A DNA stretch of 64,000 nt from contig CP036162.1 in the NCBI GenBank assembly GCA_019056595.1, positions 48,253 through 112,252 of the forward strand, written 5' to 3'. Shown here one piece after another: positions 52,413 through 60,717 of this stretch. The DNA comes from Pectobacterium atrosepticum (GTDB taxonomy: Bacteria; Pseudomonadota; Gammaproteobacteria; Enterobacterales; Enterobacteriaceae). Made by a program: the position numbers and the translations under genes. The notes under the pieces are model-generated. The model saw only the letters and a program-made list of their open reading frames with translations. It did not search any database and was not told the DNA's origin. Position 1 is the first letter of the stretch. Each line of letters opens with the position of its first letter.

Positions 52413-52882
52413 CCGTGAATATTGAGGCGCTGATTAGACATCTCGATGAAACATATTCTGACATTGTCGATGCTGGATTAATTCCGTACAAAAAAATACC
52501 GAAAGGAGCGCCTGGCTCTCCGATGCTTAGTTTAGATATGCCTAAAGAGGGGGTTTTTCTCGCTTTTGATCGAAACGGTAAATCTCTGAAAGAGATTACG
52601 CTTATGATCCAGAATCAGTCTGTCAGGGGCTGGGTTTTTCCGAATGACCTTCCTGCACCATTACTGAAACAGAATAAAATGACCCGAAAATGGGTGCATG
52701 AAGTTTTTGGAGAGCCTGTTCGTAGTACTCCGCCGCAGGTTGTAATGAATGTGCCTTTTGGATGGGTTGATTTATTTTCAACAGCGGGTTTTCATATTCC
52801 AGTCAGTATTCAGATAGATTACGATGACGAGGATATCGTTAAAGAAGTCGCATTTATTCCAACAACGTCGCTGCGCTGGTAG
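52409..52882 (+). CDS. DUF6392-type pyocin immunity protein
   Basis: 157 aa. GLIPYKKIPKGAPGSPML, LDMPKEGVFLAF and WVFPNDLPAPLLKQNKMTRK match the DUF6392 immunity pattern of S-type pyocin clusters, as recalled. It overlaps the toxin stop by 4 bases, the usual coupling. It would bind and block the nuclease domain in the cytoplasm. Confidence 0.8.
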   Translation: MTVNIEALIRHLDETYSDIVDAGLIPYKKIPKGAPGSPMLSLDMPKEGVFLAFDRNGKSLKEITLMIQNQSVRGWVFPNDLPAPLLKQNKMTRKWVHEVFGEPVRSTPPQVVMNVPFGWVDLFSTAGFHIPVSIQIDYDDEDIVKEVAFIPTTSLRW

Positions 52883-52941
52883 GGCCGTTCTGCTCGCAGT
52901 AAGGCCACTAACACAGTCGGTTGGTAGTGGCCAGTATTCCA

Positions 52942-54231
52942 TTATTGTGTTGCTTTTGTGCTGCGTGAGGTTAGTTTTATCAATCCGTATAACAGACTGG
53001 CTCCCAGCAGGGAGTTTAATGCGGGAACACCCCATTCGGTGGTTAAACCGATAATCGCGCCGACAATACTGGCTATGATGGCTGTCCAGCCAATACGAGG
53101 TGTCTCTTTATCATCTGGTAACCTACCAAGACGGCGACTATCTGCGAGCTGCTTTCTGTGAGTACGTAACAGGTAATAATCGACCAACATGACGCCGATG
53201 ATGGGGGGGAACAGTACGCCAAGAAGCGTCAGAAAATCAACAAATCGGTCCAGAATTCCGATGACAGAGAGAAACGTGCCAATAAAGCCAATGATCAGTG
53301 TTATTGACATATAGCTAAATTTTCTTCCCGTGCTCCCTTCGACAGCATTAGCGACCCCCAGTGCCGATGAGTACAGATTAATGTCATTAATGCGCAGGGT
53401 AGAGAAGACTACGGCGATCAGTCCGATCCCGCCTGCTGTTTGCGACATGATACTCACGATATCGTCAGTGTTGAGTGCGCGGGCAATCAGGATGGCCAGC
53501 CCATTGACGAGGAACTCGCCAACGACAATCGTCAGCATTGTTATCCAGAATACATTATGTCCACTACGCACATACCGTGTTAAATCTGGTGTGATGATAC
53601 TGGCGACAATGCAACCGCCGACGACCATCGTGGCTCCTGCGCTGACTGAAAGGGGGGCTCCGGTTGGAACTGAGTTGAGCAGTTCGGCAATGTTATGCCC
53701 CGTTAACGTCATGACTGAGATGTAACCGACTGTCAGAATAAACAGGGGAACAGCGATTTTTGCAGTAAATTTTAAGGCTCTGAAACCGAAAGCGACGAGA
53801 AACGTCAGTGCGGCACCAGAAAGTGCAGCTGACCAGCCAAATCCTAATTTATCACCCATTGCAAAATTGAGCGATTTGGCGAAAACGGCGTTTTGTACCC
53901 CAAACCAGCCCAGCAGACTAACAGCGATCACTAGACCGATCATAACTGAGCCCACACGCCCAAATCCGCACCATCGCGCCAGCAGACTACCCGATAAGCC
54001 TTCTTTCATACCGGCATAACCCAGGCCTAGTGTCACAATGCCGAAAATTGTGCTGCCAATAAGGATGGATAGAAAGGCATCGGTTAATGTCATCGCGTTA
54101 CCCAATACCGCGCCGAGCATGAACTGATCCAATGCCGTTAGCATCCCCAGATAAACCAGTGCAACATTGAGGAATGGCAACCTTGCTGTCCCTGGTACCC
54201 GACTAAGTGGATAGTCATTAATGCTTTCCAT
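52942..54231 (-). CDS. NCS1 cytosine/purine permease (CodB family)
   Basis: 429 aa with about 12 membrane segments. LGYAGMKEGLSGSLLARWCG and WFGVQNAVFAKSLNFAMG fit the CodB-type proton or sodium symporters of nucleobases. The substrate is not shown. No cytosine deaminase gene lies next to it. It follows the PAS-LuxR gene by 24 bp, so the two are probably one operon and the regulator may control uptake. Confidence 0.85.
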   Translation of the reverse strand: MESINDYPLSRVPGTARLPFLNVALVYLGMLTALDQFMLGAVLGNAMTLTDAFLSILIGSTIFGIVTLGLGYAGMKEGLSGSLLARWCGFGRVGSVMIGLVIAVSLLGWFGVQNAVFAKSLNFAMGDKLGFGWSAALSGAALTFLVAFGFRALKFTAKIAVPLFILTVGYISVMTLTGHNIAELLNSVPTGAPLSVSAGATMVVGGCIVASIITPDLTRYVRSGHNVFWITMLTIVVGEFLVNGLAILIARALNTDDIVSIMSQTAGGIGLIAVVFSTLRINDINLYSSALGVANAVEGSTGRKFSYMSITLIIGFIGTFLSVIGILDRFVDFLTLLGVLFPPIIGVMLVDYYLLRTHRKQLADSRRLGRLPDDKETPRIGWTAIIASIVGAIIGLTTEWGVPALNSLLGASLLYGLIKLTSRSTKATQ

Positions 54232-54255
54232 ATTCTTTTGTTCCTGTTGCGCAGA

Positions 54256-54924
54256 TTATAAAAATACTGATCCTTTTTTTAGAAAACTTTGGGGAATATA
54301 TCCCTGTAATCCGTGTTGATAGCAATACTCCTCAAACTGTCTGAGATTATGCACCCCTATCTTTTGATACATTCTCTGAATCCTGTTATCAATGGTGCGT
54401 TTTGACAGATTCATTTTTTCTGCAATATCGGTTTTGGAAAAATCACACAGGAGTAAGAACAGGGTTTCCATTTCAGTTTTAGTAAATGGCCCCTCATAGG
54501 TGCTTGTCCATTCCGCTACAGGGGCGCGTTGTTTGGCAGAAAGGTAGACTGGGGAAATAGTGCGTATAGAGCGGGATGTCCAGAGTGTCCCTATTAGCGA
54601 TTTTTTATCAGAAAAAAGAGGGATTTTTTCACACAAGTATGGGACTAATTCAGTGCTGTTAAACCAATTATAGGTCTCAATGACGGTAACGCGCTCCTGG
54701 CTTTCCTCGGCGCGTCGGTCATGTTCAACCATCTCGCCTGCGAACTCAGACCAACCGACTGGGAATTCTGCGTCATGTTTACCTTCCACGTTGAAATGCG
54801 TAGGGGTGTTAGTGTAAGCGTAGGCAGCTGCATTCATGTAAATATGTTGGGAATCGAGGTTCTTTATTCCCCAAGGCTCCCGTAAATTATCAAGCGTAGA
54901 AATTATCCCACCTAAACTTTCCAT
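54256..54924 (-). CDS. PAS-LuxR regulator, paralogue of the 23.8-kb gene
   Basis: 222 aa. N-terminal PAS-like domain (PWGIKNLDSQHIYMNAAAYA) and C-terminal LuxR HTH (FTKTEMETLFLLLCDFSKTD, RTIDNRIQRMYQKIG). It ends YCYQHGLQGYIPQSFLKK, like the tail of the protein at 23797-24444. It heads an operon with the permease gene. Confidence 0.82.
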   Translation of the reverse strand: MESLGGIISTLDNLREPWGIKNLDSQHIYMNAAAYAYTNTPTHFNVEGKHDAEFPVGWSEFAGEMVEHDRRAEESQERVTVIETYNWFNSTELVPYLCEKIPLFSDKKSLIGTLWTSRSIRTISPVYLSAKQRAPVAEWTSTYEGPFTKTEMETLFLLLCDFSKTDIAEKMNLSKRTIDNRIQRMYQKIGVHNLRQFEEYCYQHGLQGYIPQSFLKKGSVFL

Positions 54925-55122
54925 ATATCGTCCTTAATTGAATAATTATAGCTGTGATTGATTAACAATCATTATATGAGAATTGCTGTTATTACATAGA
55001 GTAGTAACAACTCTTTTTCTGTGATTTTAAAATCGCTATTATCGTTTTCTGATAAAACTCAACCGCATTGAAGTTATTATTAAATACGTTTTAATTAGTC
55101 TATTAATTAATTTGGAGATTCA

Positions 55123-55374
55123 ATGGAAACGAAAGAGGACTGGCATAAAGCGGATATTGTTGCAGCAGTGCATAAAAAAAACACAAATATATCAGAGATT
55201 TCACGCAAGGCTGGATTGAGCTCAACCACGTTAGCTAATGCACTTTCTCGTCCATGGCCAAAGGGAGAGTGGATGATTTCACAAGTGATCGGTGTACCTC
55301 CTGAACAAATCTGGCCGAGCCGATATTATGAGGACGGGGTTTTTAAAGACAGGCAGAAAAGGAGGCGAAAATAG
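55123..55374 (+). CDS. Ner/Nlp-family winged-helix regulator
   Basis: 83 aa. WHKADIVAAVHKKNTNISEI, then GLSSTTLANALSRPWPKGEW, and IGVPPEQIWPSRYYEDG are the Ner/SfsB (Nlp) pattern of Mu-like regulators. TTTGGAGATTC precedes the ATG. It is the first plus-strand gene of the leading-region side and is divergent from the PAS-LuxR operon, so it may regulate either. Confidence 0.88.
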   Translation: METKEDWHKADIVAAVHKKNTNISEISRKAGLSSTTLANALSRPWPKGEWMISQVIGVPPEQIWPSRYYEDGVFKDRQKRRRK

Positions 55375-55523
55375 ACTGGCCCGAAAAAATAATACCAGTC
55401 AATACCAAGTTAGCTGGATGTTTTTTTGGCTCAAACATTCATTCTGTTTTAGATACACAACTTGTGCCGCCGTAACCTCACGTTAACCGGGCCTCTCCGC
55501 CTGAAAGGGGCGCTGCGCTTATT

Positions 55524-55648
55524 TCCTCACCCGTTCTCAGCGTTAACGATGCATTCAGCTCGTTAACGCCTGCGCTGCGGCTTGCGGGCTACCCTTGCAG
55601 GCTGCGCGTTAAACCCGGTTCCGGTGATGTCACGGCGATGAGGCCGTG
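55524..55648 (+). repeat. leading-region spacer repeat, copy A
   Basis: TCCTCACCCGTTC, then CGTTAACGATGCATTCAGCT followed by CGTTAACG (a hairpin), then GCCTGCGCTGCGGCTT, then the stem CACGGCgatgaGGCCGTG at 55631-55648. The same order recurs at 56212-56342. Confidence 0.7.
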
Positions 55649-55663
55649 CAAATCTGAATCGGA

Positions 55664-55906
55664 GTGTCTGTGAAATTGACCTTACTTGTCCTCGAGAACG
55701 GGGACTATGCGTTATACGTGAACGAATCATTCGTTGAGTGTGAAGACTACGGCTGCAGGCCAGCGGGGTTGAGTGACATCGCTGAAAACCTGGCAAAGAT
55801 ATTGAAGGTTGAGCTGGATGTCATCGATGCGCCATGGCCCGCTCATGAGGACTGGTGTTGGAATGATGTCGCTCACAGTGTTTTCAGCCAGAAGCCATCG
55901 CTATGA
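55664..55906 (+). CDS. hypothetical leading-region protein, 80 aa
   Basis: GTG 55664 or 55670; the second has CGGAG at better spacing. The protein is acidic (LTLLVLENGDYALYVNES, LDVIDAPWPAHEDWCWND) with no family recognised. Its stop overlaps the next ATG. It lies 16 bp after the CACGGC stem. Confidence 0.65.
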   Translation: MSVKLTLLVLENGDYALYVNESFVECEDYGCRPAGLSDIAENLAKILKVELDVIDAPWPAHEDWCWNDVAHSVFSQKPSL

Positions 55907-56130
55907 CGTACCTGGTACCTGATAACGCGACCCAAGCCCCATTTCTGGCAGGTACACAGGAAGGTTCCCCGTGTGCACGATCGGTGTCAGATGACGATGT
56001 CTGTGCTTGGTGTGCTGAGCTGAAGTATTGCCCTGGCGAAATGAGCCTTTGCCGTATCGGTTGGCCGGGGCAGACAGATGCTGACGGGTATATGCAAAAT
56101 TGCCCGGAGTTACACCTCATTCTCCTTTGA
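55903..56130 (+). CDS. hypothetical Cys-rich protein, 75 aa
   Basis: It begins with an ATGA overlap to the gene before. Cys-rich (VCAWCAELKYCPGEMSLC), so it may bind a metal. No family recognised. Confidence 0.65.
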   Translation: MTYLVPDNATQAPFLAGTQEGSPCARSVSDDDVCAWCAELKYCPGEMSLCRIGWPGQTDADGYMQNCPELHLILL

Positions 56131-56211
56131 TAAATACGGCCTGGATGTTAGCCAGGCCGTGCCTTCAAGATAACCGTGCTGCATCCCCCGCAAGTGTGCG
56201 CTTCGCCTGAA

Positions 56212-56342
56212 TCCTCACCCGTTCACGTCATAAACGGTGCATTCAGCAGCCGTTTATGCCTGCGCTGCGGCTTCCGGTTCTGCACTGGCAGTGGATGCTG
56301 GGCGCACGGTTTCTGTGGCGGCACGGCCTGATGGAGGCCGCG
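56212..56342 (+). repeat. leading-region spacer repeat, copy B
   Basis: Same order as copy A: TCCTCACCCGTTC, AAACGGTGCATTCAGCAGCC then GTTT (a hairpin), GCCTGCGCTGCGGCTT, then the stem CACGGCC...GGCCGCG at 56322-56342, 20 bp before the next gene. Confidence 0.7.
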
Positions 56343-56361
56343 TTCAGCAGAGGAATATCAA

Positions 56362-57295
56362 CATGCCAAATTGGTGTGCTAATCGTTTATATATCAAAGG
56401 GGACACAGCGAGGATCAGCGAGTTAAAGGCGCTGATGCAGGGAGAGTGCTACCCGTATCATGATGGGGCAATTGTGCGCAGTATTCAGCTTTTCCTGGCA
56501 GGCGTTGCCGGCATACTGCGTCCTATCGATGATGCCGAGTATCAACCATTCCCGGAGCTGGTCGCGGCGGGAGTAGGGGACGACACAGCGGCGAACAGGG
56601 CATTCTCAGAATGGCTACTTCTGCTGAATGCCAACGCAGAGCTGGATGACGTGGTGAGTTTACGAATTAACACGCTGTACGAGCAATCCGGCATTGGGTT
56701 GCTCCGGTGGGAAGATCTGACGGTCGAGCAGCGTGAAAAAATAGCGCCGATCATCATAAAAAAGCACTTTGACTGGATGCATGGCTCGTTTGCCAACGCT
56801 AAAGCGCCTGAGACGTTCTGGAACGGTGTAAGCGAACGACTGACAGGAATCTGCGCCAGCGGGCTGGATTTACGTTTCGTTTTACCGACTCGACTGGCTG
56901 TTGAGATCAATGGATTTAATGGCGAGTTGCTTAACGGTATCCAGTCATCCTATGACTACTATGTCTGGGAGCGCTATGGCGTGAAATGGCCATCATCAAT
57001 TGATGTGGAAGAAATCGGGGAATCTGAGGAGTTTGTGGCCGTTGATTTTGACACGGCCTGGTCGCCGCCAACTGGATCGATTTTTATAGCACTGTCAGCG
57101 CAATATCAGTGTGAAATTGAGCACTACTACAGCGAAGCAGGCGGAGACTATTGCGGGTTCAGAGTGTATTCCAGCGGTGAATTGACTCAGCGTGGTGAGG
57201 CGTCTCTCGAATATGCGGAGGAGAACGAAGAAGGTTGGTCGGAGGTTATTGGCCCTGAATGGATTATCAATAATGTTGCACATTTCGGGGGGTAG
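56362..57295 (+). CDS. DUF1281 family leading-region protein
   Basis: 310 aa from ATG 56362 (AGAGGAAT upstream). MPNWCANRLYIKGDTARISE is the hallmark start of DUF1281 proteins of plasmid leading regions. The C-terminus (GGDYCGFRVYSSGELTQRGE) is also typical. The function of the family is unknown. The frame is open to 56237, but that part is the hairpin spacer. Confidence 0.8.
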
Positions 57296-57297
57296 GG

Positions 57298-57525
57298 ATG
57301 AGAGAAATGACAATTAAGGGGCTGATTGACCACCTTCAGTGTTACCCCGAAGATGCGTTGTGTTGCGGGACGTTCTGGCTGGCAGAGGACTTTCTGTCAC
57401 TTGACGACTCACTGACTGAGGAACAGATAGCGGCAGCAATGGAGATCGCATTGGATAACCACGATGCTGAGCTGGGGTTTAACTGGTTTACGCTACAGTT
57501 GGCTATTGATCAGGTTAAGACATAA
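57298..57525 (+). CDS. hypothetical protein, 75 aa
   Basis: Acidic, helical (LIDHLQCYPEDALCCGTFWL, EEQIAAAMEIALDNHDAE). It starts 2 bases after the DUF1281 gene and shares its transcript. No family named. Confidence 0.65.
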   Translation: MREMTIKGLIDHLQCYPEDALCCGTFWLAEDFLSLDDSLTEEQIAAAMEIALDNHDAELGFNWFTLQLAIDQVKT

Positions 57526-57533
57526 AACGATAG

Positions 57534-57557
57534 AAGGACGCCTGCGGGCGTCCTTTT
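57534..57557 (+). terminator. intrinsic terminator after the DUF1281 operon
   Basis: AAGGACGCCTGCGGGCGTCC then TTTT: stem GGACGCC/GGCGTCC with a T-tract, just after the 57525 stop. Confidence 0.82.
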
Positions 57558-57585
57558 CGTATATGGCGCTGTACGTTACAGGCAC

Positions 57586-57610
57586 AAAAAAACCCGCCGA
57601 TGCGGGTTTT
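57586..57610. terminator. second terminator hairpin
   Basis: AAAACCCGCcgatGCGGGTTTT, symmetric with A and T runs, so it may work on both strands. Confidence 0.7.
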
Positions 57611-58095
57611 AAGGTTCGGCGGTAGCGCAACGCCGAAAACAACATCAATGTAGCTACAAATGGTGGCCAGACGGTTTTGCTGCGCTACATAGCAGGTTGC
57701 CGAAGCCTCACTACACCAACAATTCGATAATAATAGTTTCAACCTTAATGTCAAGCACCTCGCACCGCTAATGACGTCGCGCTGCTCCTCATTTACGCCG
57801 CTGCGCGGGGTATCAACTGCACGGTGCCAGTGTGCCGCGACCTGTGGGCACGGGACGGGCGCTTTTCCGCTCGCGCCAGGCGTAAGTGTTTGAGTTTACG
57901 CCCAGCGCTCACATCTTGATGATGGCCCTTCAAGCTGCTTTCGCGGCATATCCTCGCTGTCAAACAGCAGACATCTCCGGTATTCCACGGTCAGCTTGAC
58001 CCGTTACAGGTCACGGCCTACAGGCCCCGTGCAGTAGGGAACGGGAGCCGTGGCGGCTCCCTCCTGCCGACACCTGTAACCGTGAGGAAACTTTC
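57611..58095. other. non-coding spacer before the methyltransferase gene
   Basis: It contains a perfect hairpin TTCGGCG-GTAGCGCAA-CGCCGAA (57615-57637), GC-rich sequence and the stem CACGGCCTACAGGCCCCGTG (58012-58031) also seen before other genes of this region. I see no convincing gene; a minus-strand frame at 57515-57754 covers the terminators. Confidence 0.5.
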
Positions 58096-58776
58096 ATGTC
58101 CCGTTTTATCCTGGGTAACTGCGTCCAAATTATGTCCACGTTCCCCGATCGTGCCGTCGATTTCATTTTGACCGATCCCCCGTATCTGGTCGGATTCCGT
58201 GACCGTTCCGGCCGTACGATCGCCGGCGATAAAACTGACGAGTGGCTGCAACCCGCCTGCGATGAGATGTATCGCGTCCTCAAAAAGGATTCACTCATGG
58301 TGAGCTTCTACGGCTGGAACCGCGCCGATCGCTTCATCGCGGCATGGAAAGCGTCTGGATTTAGCATCGTCGGCCACTTTGTTTTTGCCAAAACCTACAC
58401 ATCAAAATCTGCATACGTCGGCTATCAGCATGAGTGCGCGTACATCCTGGCCAAAGGGCGCCCGCGTTTGCCGAAAAAGCCATTGCCGGACGTGCAGGGC
58501 TGGAAATATTCAGGCAACCGGCATCATCCGACAGAAAAACCGGTCACCAGTTTGCAGCCGCTTATCGAATCTTTCACATGCCCGGGCGCCATTGTTCTCG
58601 ATCCGTTTGCCGGCAGCGGATCAACCTGTGTTGCGGCCGAACAGGCGGGGCGGCGCTGGATTGGTATCGAACTGCTGGAGCAATACCACCGTGCGGGAAT
58701 GCTGCGCCTGGCAGACGTTCAGCGCGCAATGCAGAAACCAGCCGCTAACGACGACTGGCTACCGGAGGCTGCGTAA
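58096..58776 (+). CDS. orphan beta-class DNA methyltransferase
   Basis: 226 aa. The catalytic motif DPPY (in FILTDPPYLVG) comes before the AdoMet motif DPFAGSGST, the order of beta-class N6-adenine/N4-cytosine enzymes. No restriction gene is next to it. Solitary enzymes of this type occur in plasmid leading regions and may protect against host restriction. AGGAAACTTTC precedes ATG. The following gene overlaps the stop. Confidence 0.9.
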   Translation: MSRFILGNCVQIMSTFPDRAVDFILTDPPYLVGFRDRSGRTIAGDKTDEWLQPACDEMYRVLKKDSLMVSFYGWNRADRFIAAWKASGFSIVGHFVFAKTYTSKSAYVGYQHECAYILAKGRPRLPKKPLPDVQGWKYSGNRHHPTEKPVTSLQPLIESFTCPGAIVLDPFAGSGSTCVAAEQAGRRWIGIELLEQYHRAGMLRLADVQRAMQKPAANDDWLPEAA

Positions 58777-58997
58777 TGAACTACGAAGGCCATGAAAAAC
58801 TTCGTGCCGACGTGGCGGCGCTGGCGAACGCAATGAGTGACATGCGGACCAAACTCAATGTCCTGGAATCACGCTATCGCTTTGACGCGGATTCATTAAC
58901 CGAACGACTGGCGGCACAGTGCCTGCGCCAGATTAACGCTCAGTTTTACGGGGCCTTTCATGAAGCCCTGTCGCTGGACCAGAACTTTAACGACTGA
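58776..58997 (+). CDS. hypothetical protein, 73 aa
   Basis: Its ATG overlaps the methyltransferase stop (TAATG). Helical and coiled-coil-like (KLRADVAALANAMSDMRTKL, TERLAAQCLRQINAQFYGAF). Known genes of this kind follow methyltransferases on F-like plasmids, but I know no function. Confidence 0.7.
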   Translation: MNYEGHEKLRADVAALANAMSDMRTKLNVLESRYRFDADSLTERLAAQCLRQINAQFYGAFHEALSLDQNFND

Positions 58998-59045
58998 CAC
59001 CCCCGAACGGGGCGTGTCCCCGTCCGGCAAAAATGAGGAAACAAC

Positions 59046-59459
59046 ATGTACGGAACCCGTAAACAACTGACCCGCGAATTAAAACAGATGTTCTCCGCTG
59101 ATGAACCGCTGGCCCTGCTGGTCTGGACCGAAGAGAGTGTAAAAATGATCGGCGCATCACATGGTATCCGCGGTGAAGAAGCTGCGCGTGTATTGGTGGC
59201 AATCGGTGAGATACCGATGCGCGAGTACCATGATAAGGGGGTATCACCGGATACGCTCTACTCACTGTTAAATTCGATTCGGACTGAAAAACGGCCGATC
59301 GCTGTACCTGCCAACCTGCTAGAGAGCGTGCTAACGAGTGCTGAGCAATGGTTAGCGATGGAGAAGGATATTGCGCAGGACGATCAGGCACCGTTAACCG
59401 ACGTTGTGACGCAGGCACTGGCTGATGCGAACCGCGTACGCCAACTGCTGGCCGCGTAA
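59046..59459 (+). CDS. DUF1380 family leading-region protein
   Basis: 137 aa. MYGTRKQLTRELKQMFSADE, then PLALLVWTEESV, and GVSPDTLYSLLNSIRTEK match DUF1380, a family of unknown function found beside DUF1281 and ParB-like genes on conjugative plasmids. A 22-bp palindrome (59468-59489) follows its stop. Confidence 0.8.
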   Translation: MYGTRKQLTRELKQMFSADEPLALLVWTEESVKMIGASHGIRGEEAARVLVAIGEIPMREYHDKGVSPDTLYSLLNSIRTEKRPIAVPANLLESVLTSAEQWLAMEKDIAQDDQAPLTDVVTQALADANRVRQLLAA

Positions 59460-59513
59460 TTTAACCGTCACGCCGCCTAGGCGGCGTGAACTGAATGAGT
59501 ATCAAGGGTAACG

Positions 59514-60317
59514 ATGAAAAGTAATGACACGCTCAACACGTTGATTCGCCAGCACGCTGCAAATTTAATGAGGGAATACGGTTGGCCGGCACATGCCGAT
59601 GTCGATCAGCCATCGCCAGCGCAATGGCCGGGATGGATAGCGGTGCATGTTCGATTAGAGTCGAGCGCCCTGATTACGTGGCTACTGCATTTGGCTGACG
59701 CGCACAGACCAAATCTGACAAGACTCCAGTACCATGCGTTGCATAGCGCCGCACGAAAACTTGAGCAGACCGAGGCGGTGATTGTGCTATCAGGAAATCG
59801 CCAGGCGGCAGAACCCGTGCTGCCAGGAGATAACACGCATATCAGGTTTCCGTATGCGTTTGAGTGGCTGACAGAGCCGGAAATACAGGCTGTCATGACC
59901 GCTATTCGCTGTGCCATAGACAAACTATGCGTACGCGTGCTCAGGGACGCAGGACGCATTCGCGCCGCACTTGTACCGTCCGCCAACCCACATCTGTTTA
60001 CCCGTAGTTCACAGAACTTCAGTGTGATTGGAGAGGAAAGCGATGATGACAGTTGGATTTACGCTGGTTGCACAGACAATGTGAATTATGCGTTGAAAGC
60101 GATCCTTGATGACCGTGCGCGATATTGTACCGTTCGTCTGAAAGTCGTTTCGAAAGACGATGGACGTGTCTGGGGCCAGTATTTAATGGATGACCAGCTA
60201 CGGTATCCAGGGCGCGGGGTGTATGCCTGGCTATGTTTCGATGCGCTCAATAAAGCCATCTGGAATGCGCGCTCAGAGCTATCAAAGTGTGATTGGTTGA
60301 TGAGGGGGTATCGGTAG
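59514..60317 (+). CDS. hypothetical protein, paralogous to the 60.7-kb gene
   Basis: 267 aa. The C-terminal ~100 residues (FTRSSQNFSVIGEESDDD, RYCTVRLKVVSKDDGRVWGQ, then a WLCFDALNKAIWNAR helix) align with the C-terminal part of the 60718-61596 protein. The N-terminal halves differ. No family recognised. Confidence 0.7.
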   Translation: MKSNDTLNTLIRQHAANLMREYGWPAHADVDQPSPAQWPGWIAVHVRLESSALITWLLHLADAHRPNLTRLQYHALHSAARKLEQTEAVIVLSGNRQAAEPVLPGDNTHIRFPYAFEWLTEPEIQAVMTAIRCAIDKLCVRVLRDAGRIRAALVPSANPHLFTRSSQNFSVIGEESDDDSWIYAGCTDNVNYALKAILDDRARYCTVRLKVVSKDDGRVWGQYLMDDQLRYPGRGVYAWLCFDALNKAIWNARSELSKCDWLMRGYR

Positions 60318-60717
60318 ATTGATGCAGGGGGCATGCCCCCTGTCCTGGCGATTTTCAAAACGAATAAGGATGTCGTGACCTCCGCTTTTATGCCGTTCCC
60401 GTTCCGATGAACAGGAACGGGAGGGGTAAGACACTCTGGACGTCCGGTGTTGCGACGGCTAACGCCGTGCCTCGACTATAGCCGGGCGGCGGCGAAATCA
60501 ATGCAATGCAAAGCCAGCGCCTCGCCCGTTCTCGCTCGTTCGCTCCGGTATTTTCCGGTCGTTCGCCCGCTCAATTTTCGCGTGCTCACCCTGTAAATCC
60601 CGTCACTTCCTCACTGCGCTGCGGCCTCGTTGCTGTCATTGATTTAGCCGCTATTCGCCCGTCTGTCGTGTCGGCACGGCGCTAAGGCTGTACACCATGT
60701 AAATAAGGAGTAGGTGA
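60318..60717. other. GC-rich spacer, no gene seen
   Basis: Contains segments resembling parts of the leading-region spacer repeats (CTTCCTCACTGCGCTGCGGC near 60604) and a weak CACGGC...GGCTGTA stem at 60675-60692, 26 bp before the next gene. Confidence 0.45.

Noticed and set aside
55541..55568. paired CGTTAACG sites as a CRISPR or attachment site
   Set aside because: Only two units, without spacers of CRISPR type; better explained as a hairpin in the spacer repeat.
57515..57754. 79-codon minus-strand frame
   Set aside because: Covers two terminator hairpins and no ribosome site is present.
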